A DNA stretch of 64,000 nt, taken from positions 1,178,001 through 1,242,000 of the forward strand of contig JAIWND010000005.1 of the NCBI GenBank assembly GCA_025330725.1, read 5' to 3'. The notes under the pieces were generated by a model, which saw nothing but the letters and a program-made list of their open reading frames with translations, searched no databases and was not told the DNA's origin. Of the stretch, positions 11,512 to 25,806 are shown piece after piece (positions within the stretch are counted from its first letter, which is position 1; each line of letters starts with the position of its first letter). This stretch comes from Chlamydoabsidia padenii (taxonomy: Eukaryota > Mucoromycota > Mucoromycetes > Mucorales > Cunninghamellaceae). The translations under genes and the position numbers were made by a program.

Positions 11512-12588
11512 TTAGTTACTTTTATTGTGCGTTTTGATCTCCGCCAATCTTGTGGTGATCTTTTGGTAGGCTAGATGGGCGGTCTAGTGATCATGATAAT
11601 ATAAAAAGAAGGGTCAGTATTTGCATAAATACAAATAAATACAGAAAACAAAGATATTTAACTTACATTGTTCTGTTCATGTAAAGCCATTCTTTTATCA
11701 GATATGTTACTATCCAAGAAGGATGCACACATTGTACATACTTTCAACTGTCGTTCCTGAGAAGCGGGTGGATGAAGTTGTAATTGTCGTGTTCGTTCCT
11801 ATTAATTGATATAATATACACTGAGTATACATCATCCCTTGTTTTATTTTACTTACCAGTAGTGTGGACTGTTGTTTGGTAAGGTTCTTTAGTGCATTCA
11901 GGTTATGAATCACCTCATCCAATGGTACATTATCCCGTCTAATAATGTATTCAGAAATGTCGAGTTCCAGAGCGTCGATTTTATCATTCTAAACATTAAA
12001 AAAAAAGGGGGGGAAGAAGAAGGTTAGAATATCATTGTAGTTTATATTTTTCTTTTATTTCATATATACCCATGAGATGATTTCCTCCGTTTCGGTAACT
12101 CGTTGATGCAATCGAGTTTTTGCCTGTTCCACTCTATGATCCCGTTTTTGTAAGATGGATGTTAAACTACGCTTGTGTTCGTCAAGAACAGATAATCCTG
12201 GATCGGTGATTATTGAATCCATGTATATCTGCTTTGCTTCGTCAGAGTGGACTTTTCGACAGGATCCCATGCTGCTTGGCTATAACAAACCAAGTACAAT
12301 TAGCAACAATGAGTCGTCTACTTTTTTCATATTTCTTTACCGTATTCCTATCAAGCAAACGTCATATACATAAAAAGATGTTAGTAAACAAGTAGTTTGG
12401 GAATCTATTTGAATCTATTTGTATCACTTACTCCAAGACATCGAAAGGACACATGCCACAAAGGTAATCAGAGCATACTATAATAATCAAGTCAAAACTT
12501 TTTTACACTTCATGTATTTAATACCTTTACTATTTTACTTACCATCGGCAGCAGTTGTGGGAGCGGCTTTGTTTGAAGTTGGTGTCAT
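11512..12588 (-). CDS. LUC7: LUC7-like U1 snRNP-associated splicing factor, short form
   Basis: Luc7 binds U1 snRNP and stabilises 5' splice-site selection. Seven exons join in frame: 12543-12588, 12432-12477, 12341-12347, 12070-12279, 11857-11988, 11667-11798 and 11512-11583, giving 214 residues. Zinc finger 1 is built from exons 2-4 (VCSDYLCGMCPFDVLENT, then GSCRKVH), a charged coiled-coil segment follows, and zinc finger 2 is VCTMC with the two histidines of ALHEQNNTAHLAY. Exon 3 is a seven-base microexon that restores the conserved Asn-Thr between the finger halves. The protein ends 19 residues after the second finger, without the RS-rich tail of animal LUC7L proteins. A different last acceptor would give another C-terminus (see findings). 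Confidence 0.85.
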
Positions 12589-12630
12589 ATCAAGATTATA
12601 AGGTAAAAGACGAGAAAAAGTAATGTACCC

Positions 12631-12664
<34 letters not shown>

Positions 12665-12941
12665 GACGGAGGGCGGGAATTGAATTACTTTTTTTTTTTT
12701 TTTTTTCTCTTGGTTCGCGAACTTTGCCAAGTTTCTTCGTTTCTTCTTGCTTTTATCAAATTGTCATTTATCAACTCTCAAAAGGTAACAGCGCAAAGTA
12801 GAAACCACGGAAATGTTTTCTAACGGTGTAAAATGACAAGCATGAAGAATCATGACAAGGATAGACTCTAGTTTTATATACTAACCTCTAAACTATCCTT
12901 CCTTTTTTATCGACACCCGAATCATGTAGGAAGATCAAGAA
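12589..12941. promoter_or_regulatory. Divergent promoter of LUC7 and the USP7 homologue
   Basis: This contains a poly(T) run of 31 bases (12633-12663), a second of about 17 (12690-12706), and GCGGGAATTGAA at 12673-12684, a reverse-orientation copy of the recurrent motif, 85 bases from the LUC7 ATG. Confidence 0.4.
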
Positions 12942-17392
<4,451 letters not shown>

Positions 17393-17517
17393 GGCCTTTG
17401 CTTTGTATATAGTAGCTCTTACAGTAATAGTGTAGTTATTACCCCTTTTGTCGTTACTAGTTTTATTAAAAGAAGTAAAATAAACAATAAAATAAACGGT
17501 GTTTAAAAATAGTTTAA

Positions 17518-19190
17518 AGGAATGATTGAAAGCAATGATACATAGGACAAGAAAGCAGACAGTCAGTTATGTATAAAATACAGGAAGGGATAAAAAGCAG
17601 GTGATCTGTGCTGGGAAAATGGAAGAAGAATGAAAATTGATAGCGTAACAATCAATTCAATGGGGTAAATCCTTGTCAATCAATGTAGAAGACGATAGAA
17701 TCACATTTATCTGAGTCAGTTTTACTATTCACAAACGATCAATTCATGCTGATCATCAATCAATACATGTAAAAAAGCTAGAATGTAATGGTGGCGGCAT
17801 TTCAAATAAACACCGATCAATGCAAAAAAAAAGTCTGGTTATGAAAATGTCATGTGTATCAATGGATCCCCCTGTTCCCCCTTTTCCTAATCAAATCATG
17901 CTCCAATCAGCAGATAACCGTTCTAACCTGGCTGACCGCATTGGTAGTGACAGAAGGAGGGGATTCATCCGACCATGGAGCAAGGAGGGCGACAAGAAGG
18001 CATAAAGGATGAAGGGAAAAAAAAGTTGGCGATCAGTGTTGGGGAAATGATAGCGTGTGAAAATTGATGATGAACCAATACTTTAAACAATGGATAAAGA
18101 TAGGAGGTGGTCCGTGCTGGGGAAATCGTACAATTTTTAGGATTATGTCTAGATGTGATCCATAAAAAATAAGTAATACGAAAAGATGGGGTCTTTATTA
18201 AACATCAAATGGTTATGGTATTTAGGCTAAAAGCCAAGCACCAAGTCCCTTGTGTCAATCTGTCCGAACTTACCTGTCATGAAACCCACTTCGTGTTCAA
18301 GCCCCGCTTTACCTTTGATTCCTTACCTAGATTTTGAATGGGCTCTCCTCGCTCCATTGTTAAAGGATGCTAATGATTAAAGTGGTGATCTGAATACTAT
18401 AACCCATTTCCTACATACTTTGCCACAAAATTCAAGCACCAAAATTCTTGTGTCAGTCTATCCAAGCTTGTAATGACTTTTACGTGTCTTCTACAACTTT
18501 ATTTATTTAGTTACAATAATCAAGTTAAAACGATCTTGAGGCTATATTGCTTCATACAGAATACTTGGTACAACCGCCATTATGTAAAGTTTGTTGGAAA
18601 TAGGCCAAGGAATGCTCATGGTCACTTTAATCATTAGCATTACTTGTTCATTAAGCTAGTAGAGCACTCCCAAGATTCCAAGCGAGAGTAAGCGGGTTTT
18701 GAAATAAATTTTGTCTTGTGTGTCAATTTTTATCCTACATCCTTTTTTTCACAAAAGTCAGGTTAAAACGATCTTGAGACTATACTGCTCCATACAGTGA
18801 GCTTGGTACAATGGTAATTATGTAAACTTTGTTGGAAATAGGCTAAGGAATGTTCATGGTCACTTTTGTCATTAGCATCACTTGTTCATTGAGACAATAG
18901 AGCTCTCTTAATATTCAAGGCGAGAGTAAGCGGGTTTTGAACCAAGTTAGGTCATGTGTGTCAATGTAAAAAAAATCTTTTGCAAAAACCATTTTCAAAT
19001 CCCGGCAGTTCCTAGTCAGAGTTGGAAGGAGCTTTACTGCTCCATTGTCATCGGATTCTAATGATTAAAGGGGCCATGTTGATACTATGACCCATTTCCA
19101 ACATACTTTATCGCAAGTTCAAGTACCAAGACCCTTGTGTTAGTATGTTTAGACTTGTAATGATTTTTGCAACGAAGGATAATTTTTTTC
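17518..19190 (+). repeat. Dispersed noncoding repeat, copy A
   Basis: This roughly 1.6-kb stretch has no convincing reading frame and matches, in inverted orientation, a segment near 41885-43412. Shared blocks include the outer end (AATGAT..AAAGCAAT..TACATAGGA near 17520), AATACATGTAA..GCTAGAATG near 17766, GGATTCATCC near 17960, and the far end CTTGTGTTAGTATGTTTAG near 19133. Inside lies a tandem unit of about 240 bases; two copies can be aligned around 18530-18670 and 18770-18905, each with GCGGGTTTTGAA (18692-18703 in the first). A CCCATTTCC..CATACTTT block also occurs twice (near 18400 and 19090). No transposase, LTR or obvious terminal repeats are seen, so its class is unknown. Confidence 0.7.
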
Positions 19191-19365
19191 TGTGCATGGT
19201 TCAGGACAGCACAAATCGTAATGGTCTCAATTTTCCGATTGTGTATCGCCGCTTCAACCTCACCCACCCAAAGATGATTCGCCGCTTTAACATACCTCGC
19301 CTAATTTTAAAGCGCCGCTTTACACAGCCATTAATCGTTTCAATTCCCAACAATTGTTGGATCTG

Positions 19366-19490
19366 CTTAAATTTTTTCAAAACTGTTTTAAACATAAAAC
19401 CGCTCCACAGGATTGTTTAAAAGACATTAATAAACAATTCTGTGTATCCCTTTTGCATTTAAAAAAGTATTGAAAAAGTTCGAGCAGATA
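19366..19490. repeat. Palindromic MITE-like element 1
   Basis: Two imperfect arms of about 57 bases face each other around a centre near 19425. The inner arms are CACAGGATTGTTTA and TAAACAATTCTGTG; the outer ends are CTGCTTAAA.TTTTTCAA and its degenerate inverse, ending near AGCAGATAG. No coding sequence is present. The structure is that of a foldback or miniature inverted-repeat element. Confidence 0.6.
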
Positions 19491-19616
19491 GAAGAAGAGA
19501 GATGCTTTTGTTCGAATAGTTTAAATCCCGTTTTGATTATCAATCAATCATAGTCGTATACTATTTTTAAATGCTAGCCAAAAAACGCCGCTTCCCAGCC
19601 AAATCCCAACCGACTT

Positions 19617-19748
19617 TGATCTACTTAAACACTTTCATCAAAGTCTTTAAATGCAAAACGGCTACTAGGATTGTTTAAAAGACATTAATAAACAATCCTG
19701 TGGAGCAGTTTTATATTTGAAGCACTTTTGAAAAAGTTTAAGCAGAAT
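19617..19748. repeat. Palindromic MITE-like element 2
   Basis: A second copy of the foldback element, about 250 bases after the first and in the same layout: GATCTACTTAAACACTTT at one end, AGGATTGTTTA and TAAACAATCCT at the centre, and AAAGTTTAAGCAGAATG at the other end. The central spacer AAAGACATTAA is the same in both copies. Confidence 0.6.
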
Positions 19749-20009
19749 GAAAAATGGGTTGGACTTTGTGTCTATTATAGCTGTCGTGCACCATATCAGT
19801 TTTTGTAAGAGATTTTTTAGTCTTATAACTCGGTATAAACTGTTGCTCCTCCCCTTCTTAATTCTAATGTTGAACTCCCATAAAATTAAATGGTGGCTCC
19901 AAATGATTTTAAAATTCCGACAACGCCGGGATTTAAAGTATGTATTCTTTTTTTTTTGTGTCGGTTGGTTGTTTTTGCCTCTCGTTTACTTTTTAGATCA
20001 CAACAAACA

Positions 20010-21153
20010 ATGCCCGATTCACCAAAAGCCATAGCCCATGCTGAACTCCAAGGCGAAATCAACTCTCGTTCTCCTACTGGCACTCCTAGCTCTCTTATGA
20101 ATGTTGCTCTCCATAGTGATCTTGTGGATGCTCCCTCTGTGACCGACATGGACGAAAACGACGATCCGGTGGTGGCCGAATTCCCAGTGTATTTCAGCAC
20201 GACACTCTGCTCTAAACTCTACCTTTTACAATACCCTATGCGGAACACACCTTTTGGACCACGACAAGGCCCAGTGGCGGCACGAATCAAGCCGAATGCA
20301 AAGATGGTGCAGTTGGATCTACCATTGGACACACGGTCAGCATATTACAGTACAGAACGAGGTGAAGACTTTGCCATGGGGATGAACGATAAGGTGATGA
20401 AAACAGCGTATGATCGGCGGATGGAGGAACACGAAGATGAAGAACGATTTGGTAGGAACAAGAAACAACAGGAAGACGAACTCTTGGATAAAATGACGTT
20501 GACATCGACTGAAGTACCTACACAAACTAAATATTTGGTGGGCGTGCTCCATAATGGTATGTATATAAACTAGGGGATGAATAGTGGGGACTGTCTATTG
20601 ATACTTTTTTTCTTTCTGCATAGATGAATTACATGTAACACCTCTTAGTACGGTGATTCAAATGCGACCTGGATTTAGCTACTTGGATAAGATAGATGAA
20701 AAATTCAAGGCTGCTAACAAACGGATTCAAGACGTGGAACGACAAGAAGAAAAGAAAAAAGTGGAAGGTACAGCTCAAACGGTGCAAGTAAGTTGTAAAA
20801 GAAAGATGATGATAGATAGGATGTATATTAAACAAATCACTTTTTTATATAGGTCTCCATGAAACAAAATGAACGTGAAGGAAACTCTCGACGTAACTTA
20901 TACTCTATGGCTGTCAGAAATGCGGATGAAGAAACGTGGAAACATGTCGTCTATCATGATGAAACGGTAAGACAAGAATACTTTCATTATGCTGGAGGGG
21001 GTGGGGATTTGTTACTAACTAGATCCATTACTTGCATAGTCTCCCGAAGCTGAGGCGGAATACAGCAAACTTTACTCATCGGAATTGGAGGAATTGAAAA
21101 GCTCGATGACTCAATCTGAATTCCTTAATCATATTAGTGGTGTAAAAGTATGA
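20010..21153 (+). CDS. RPC37: RNA polymerase III subunit RPC5/Rpc37
   Basis: Rpc37 pairs with Rpc53 in a TFIIF-like module of RNA polymerase III that acts in initiation and termination. Four exons join in frame: 20010-20556, 20624-20787, 20853-20966 and 21040-21153, giving 312 residues, near the yeast length (282) and much shorter than the human subunit. The diagnostic N-terminal part is DPVVAEFPVYFS, LYLLQYPMR, a RIKP motif and LDLPLDTRSAYY, which form the dimerisation region of the family. An internal acidic helix-rich segment and the C-terminal exon with SELEELKSSMTQ are less conserved. An upstream frame to 19890 exists, but a GTATGT donor and TTTTTAG acceptor there suggest a 5'-UTR intron. 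CCGGGATTTAAA lies 73 bases before the ATG. Confidence 0.85.
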
Positions 21154-21558
21154 AAACAATAAACATGGACTTTGGGCATTACACACACTTTATCTTGGAA
21201 CAGAAAAAAAGGAGGTTGACTATATACCTTCTTATCCCTTATTTTTATGATAGTTTGATCATTCTTCTTCCTCCTCCTTCTCCTCCCCCCCCCCCACCTC
21301 CCCTATTATTTTTTTTTTAGTATAATCTTCTCCTTCTCCCATTATCTCTCTTCTCCCCCCCCCCGATCCTCCTTTTTTAAATTATCTGTCTCTTTATTTT
21401 ACTTTAGCTTCTCTCTTTCTTATTTATATACACTTCATCACTCTCCTTTACATATCTTACTCACTTTATATAGTTGTATTATTATCAACACTGACGAAGT
21501 ATAAACGTTCAACTATTACCTCCTCTTCCTTCAATTTGTGTTTTGGCCAAAAAGCACC
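21154..21558. other. Tandem spacer with C-rich and T-rich tracts
   Basis: The spacer before the chitin synthase gene is pyrimidine-rich on the + strand, with CCCCCCCCC runs near 21287 and 21355 and many CT stretches leading to the ATG. It is probably the transcribed leader and promoter. No RNA gene is seen. Confidence 0.5.
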
Positions 21559-22121
21559 ATGACACATGTACGTTATCAACAACAAATACTAAACACTGAC
21601 AACTTGACTCAACCATATGACAATAATGGATACAGCACAGCAACAGATCAACAAATGACTCAACATAATAATGCTTTAGGAAGGAAACCAACCACATTAG
21701 GTCGTGCACCAACGCGGCGTATGGTACCTGGAGCCAATAGTATCGCCAATGCCAGTCAAAATATTCAACGGGGGCGGACACTCATTCGACCCGATCGATA
21801 TCAAGAACCAGCACCTCTTTTAACCGGCAAATCAACAAATAGTCAAGGCTGGTTTGATCCTTGGGTCATCATCTCTCGAATCATCACCTTTTGGGCACTT
21901 CCACCACTCTTACAGGCTTTTGGGAAAACCGATAAGGGGATGCAGCAAGCTTGGCGTGAAAAAATGACCCTGTGCTTCTTGATTGCATGTCTTGGTGCAT
22001 TTGTGGCTTTCATCACTATTGGTCTTAGCTCGGTGATGTGTCCTCCTGATCAAGCCAACAATCAACAAAACTATGCTTCTTATAATGATACGATCAATAG
22101 TGGTAAGTGCATGAATTTTGG

Positions 22122-22160
<39 letters not shown>

Positions 22161-25100
22161 AAAATGACACGGGATTTGAAATTTTAATGTTTTCTTCACT
22201 CTTTTACAAGATTCTCTTCTTGGTATCGCTGGTTGGCAATTTAATATCAGCAAGGCTAAAACTCAAAAAAGTGTCGACTTTTTCAACTTTGATAACGTAC
22301 CTGGCACCGATATTACTAATTACTTTCAACATGGTAAGAATATTCAAGAATGTCAAGATCCTGTTGCTCAAACATTCAAGGCGGTAACGTTTGACCCCTG
22401 TGACAAGAATAATGGCTATGGTGGTTGTCCTCTTGGTCCACTCTCTCCCTATACCTTTTCTCAACTCCAAATTATCAATTCTTCACGTCTGGTTGGTTTT
22501 GACTGGGAACAATTGGCATCGTCTAATCTCAGCAATTACTTTGTGGTGGACGGTAATGTACTCAACATGGACCCTTATATTAACGCCAATCCAAAACCAA
22601 TACCCTCTGATGAACTGGATACTCTGATACGAATGATCTTACAGCAACCCTTTGCGGAAGGTGGACGGGATGCAACAAAGTACCTCTTTCGACGTAGTCA
22701 GTTACAATCTGCCATCAACTGCTTGGTCCAGAAATACCGTGCGGGTCACATTGATAAGTCCACTCCTGGTTGTTTTGTTGCTTCGGTGATTCTCTATTGC
22801 TCTTTGGGTGTGGTATTATCCATTGTGCTCGCTCGCTTCTTTATGGCTCTCATCTTCTCTTGGTTTATCTCTCGCAAATTATCAAGAGCACCACCTGCCG
22901 CCACACGATCTGCACCAGTGATAAACAACGAGGATGACAATAACACCAACAATAATCAACAAAAAGGGGTTAATACAATGATGGAAATGGATAATATCAC
23001 ACGCTCATCTAACAATGGAACGGTGCAAGTGGGGAACGATCTTTATACGGTTATGCTTATCACCTGCTACTCTGAAAATATGGAAGGAATACGGGCAACA
23101 GTGGAATCTTTATCTCTGACATCTTATCCTGATGATCGTAAACTATTATTCCTGATTGCTGATGGTATTATTACTGGTAGTGGGGAAACGATGTCTACAC
23201 CTGATCAATGTCTATCTTTGATATCTTTTAATCCTAATCGACCGGATCTTCAACACCCTGAAGCTCAATCTTATATTGCGGTGGCGAATGGTACCAAGAT
23301 GCATAACTGTGCAAAAGTATATGCTGGCCATTATCGTAAGTAGTAGTATAAGTAGAATAGGAGTCATATATCTTTATTAATCTCATTCATTCTGTATTAT
23401 AGTTTGTAAAGGGCATAAAGTACCGATGATACTAATCGTCAAATGTGGCAATCCTGAAGAACAAGATAAACCGAAACCTGGAAATCGTGGCAAACGTGAC
23501 TCACAACTGATCCTCATGAACTTCTTTAGCCGAGTGACTTACAATGATCGAATGACGCCTTTGGATTACGACTTGTTCCGGAAAATCAACTATTTGATGG
23601 GTGTGACACCGGATCTCTTTGAATTGGTGCTAATGGTTGATGCTGATACTAAAGTCTACTCGACTTCCCTTCGACTTTTGGTGAATTGTATGGTGAATGA
23701 TAACTTGATTATGGGCTTATGCGGTGAAACCAAGATTGCCAACAAACGGGATTCGTGGGTGACGGCAATTCAGGTCTATGAATATTTTATATCTCATCAC
23801 TTGTCAAAAGGATTTGAATCTGTTTTTGGTGGTGTCACTTGTCTTCCTGGTTGTTTCTCGATGTATCGTCTCAAGGCTCGAAAAGGTGATGGCGATTGGG
23901 TGCCTATTATCACCAAACCGGAGATTGTCCAAGAATACTCTCAAAACACCGTGGACACTCTACACCAGAAGAATCTCTTATTACTTGGTGAAGATCGATT
24001 CTTGACCACACTCATGCTACGTAACTTCCCGTACCGGAAAATGGTGTTTACGCCTCAAGCGGTAAATCATTCATGCTTTTTTACTTTTGACATGTCTTGT
24101 TTAAACTAATATATAAATATATAATAGGTCTGCAAGACAATTGTACCTGATGAATTCAATGTCCTTTTATCTCAACGCCGACGGTGGATCAATTCAACAA
24201 TACACAATCTATTCGAACTGGTGCTTGTCCGAAATCTCTGTGGTACATTTTGCTTCTCGATGCAATTCGTGGTGATGATGGATTTACTGGGAACACTGAC
24301 ATTACCGGTGGCTATTGTATTGACTGTGGTATTGGTGACAAATCTCGCTCAAGTGCAAATCACGAGTTTTATGGTGGCAGTGCCTTTGGTATTACTGATT
24401 GTTGTGCTATTCTCTCCTGCATTTCTGATCCTGATCACCACTCGTAAATGGATATATCTCGTCTGGATGTTTGTTTATCTATTTGCTCTACCCATTTGGA
24501 ACTTTGTGTTACCCGTCTATTCTTATTGGCATTTCGACGACTTTTCTTGGGGAGAAACAAGAAAAGTGACAGGCGAAGTCAAGGGTGCGGACGATCATGG
24601 AAAAAAAGACGGGGTGTTTGATCCTTCCAAGGTGCCACTCAAAAGATGGGAAGACTATGAACGAAAACGGATACGGGCTCATAAACGGCGGGAACGCAAA
24701 CTTCGGGAATTGGGACCCGCCTACTCTCCATCGGTGGATGGCGGAATGGATGATGTGTATACAGTGAATAGCAGTGGAAATAGTATCAGCAGTAGTATAC
24801 ATCAACAAAAACAAGAACCTTCTCCAGACCATTACTTTGATCCATCGAAGGAAGCTCCTGGTAAAGCAATCAGTGGCTACTATCCGACCTATAGACCTCA
24901 ACCACAACAAACGGCAGCACCTACACCTCCAGCAAAGCTTCCAAAAGTCAATAACAATATTATTACTCCATCACCTCAGACACCTCGACCTCAACAACCA
25001 CTCTATCATGAACAACAACGTCCTCTTTATCGACCTGCTCAACATCAACAACGACCTCTTAATCACTCGCAACAACCATCTGCTGCTTCTCCGGTCAGAA

Positions 25101-25225
25101 ATCAACCTCTCATGCAACATCAAAGACCTCTCTATCAACAACAACAACTGGCTCCAAGATCTCCTATGATGGCAGCTCCTAGACCACCACCTCAACAACA
25201 ACGTCCTTATACAAGACCACCTTAG
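21559..25225 (+). CDS. CHS3: Chitin synthase, division 2 (class IV, Chs3-like)
   Basis: A processive family-2 glycosyltransferase of the plasma membrane that makes chitin from UDP-GlcNAc. Four exons join in frame: 21559-22102, 22211-23335, 23403-24061 and 24128-25225, giving 1141 residues (yeast Chs3 has 1165). It has N-terminal membrane segments, a cytochrome-b5-like middle region (near [14 protein letters not shown]), then the catalytic core: VDADT (about 635), LPGCFSMYR (about 704), GEDRFLTT (about 752) and QRRRW (792-796), followed by a C-terminal membrane cluster. There is no myosin motor, which argues against classes V and VII. The last 120 or so residues form a Gln/Pro/Arg-rich tail with repeated RPL(Y/N) units, which is atypical. 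Intron 1 contains a 36-base poly(A) run. Confidence 0.93.
22122..22157. repeat. Poly(A) tract of 36 bases in chitin synthase intron 1
   Basis: A homopolymer run between a GTAAGT donor and a TTTTACAAG acceptor. CGGGATTTGAA follows at 22170-22180 in the same intron. Confidence 0.85.
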
Positions 25226-25806
25226 TCCTCCCGTCATACATCATACCAACTGTACTTCTTCTTCTTCTTTTACTTATAAATATAGCTTTTTATTACATAC
25301 TGGTGGGGATGGGTGAATTTTTTATTAATAAACAAACTTTTTATAAACATATTGACTAAACTGACTCCTACAGTATTATTGAATTTGTGGAATGATAACA
25401 CCAGTGATTATGCAACAAAATGAATTGACAAGGAGTTGTATTGCCCCCTCCCCCCCCACAAAAAATAAATAAATACATACAATGTCGGAATCTGGATTCT
25501 AATAGTGGATCCCGTTAATTCGGTGGAACACACAGAGGGGGGTTGACCCGTCAAGTTTTTCTCCTTGAACTTTTTTTGTATCATCGGAACCCTCGAAAAA
25601 AAAAACTCAGGGGTACCAAAACTTTAAATCATGCATAAAGGAAATGACAAAAAAGGCAATCCGATCTATCTTAAATCATGCATACATTTTATATTATCCA
25701 GAGAAGATACAAATTGGATATTTACTATTTATTTAAAAAACAAGTATGTATAACTAAACTAAACACAAAAAAAAGAGGGCGGGCTACTATACTACAATAA
25801 ACTATT
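25226..25806. other. Convergent 3' spacer between chitin synthase and the MscS channel
   Basis: AT-rich 3' flanks with a CCCCTCCCCCCCC tract near 25445 and two close copies of a TTTAAATCATGCATA sequence (near 25623 and 25670). No gene is seen. Confidence 0.55.

Noticed and set aside
24509..25237. Long minus-strand and shifted frames across the chitin synthase tail
   Set aside because: They are shadows of the Gln/Pro-rich repeat coding sequence in another frame.
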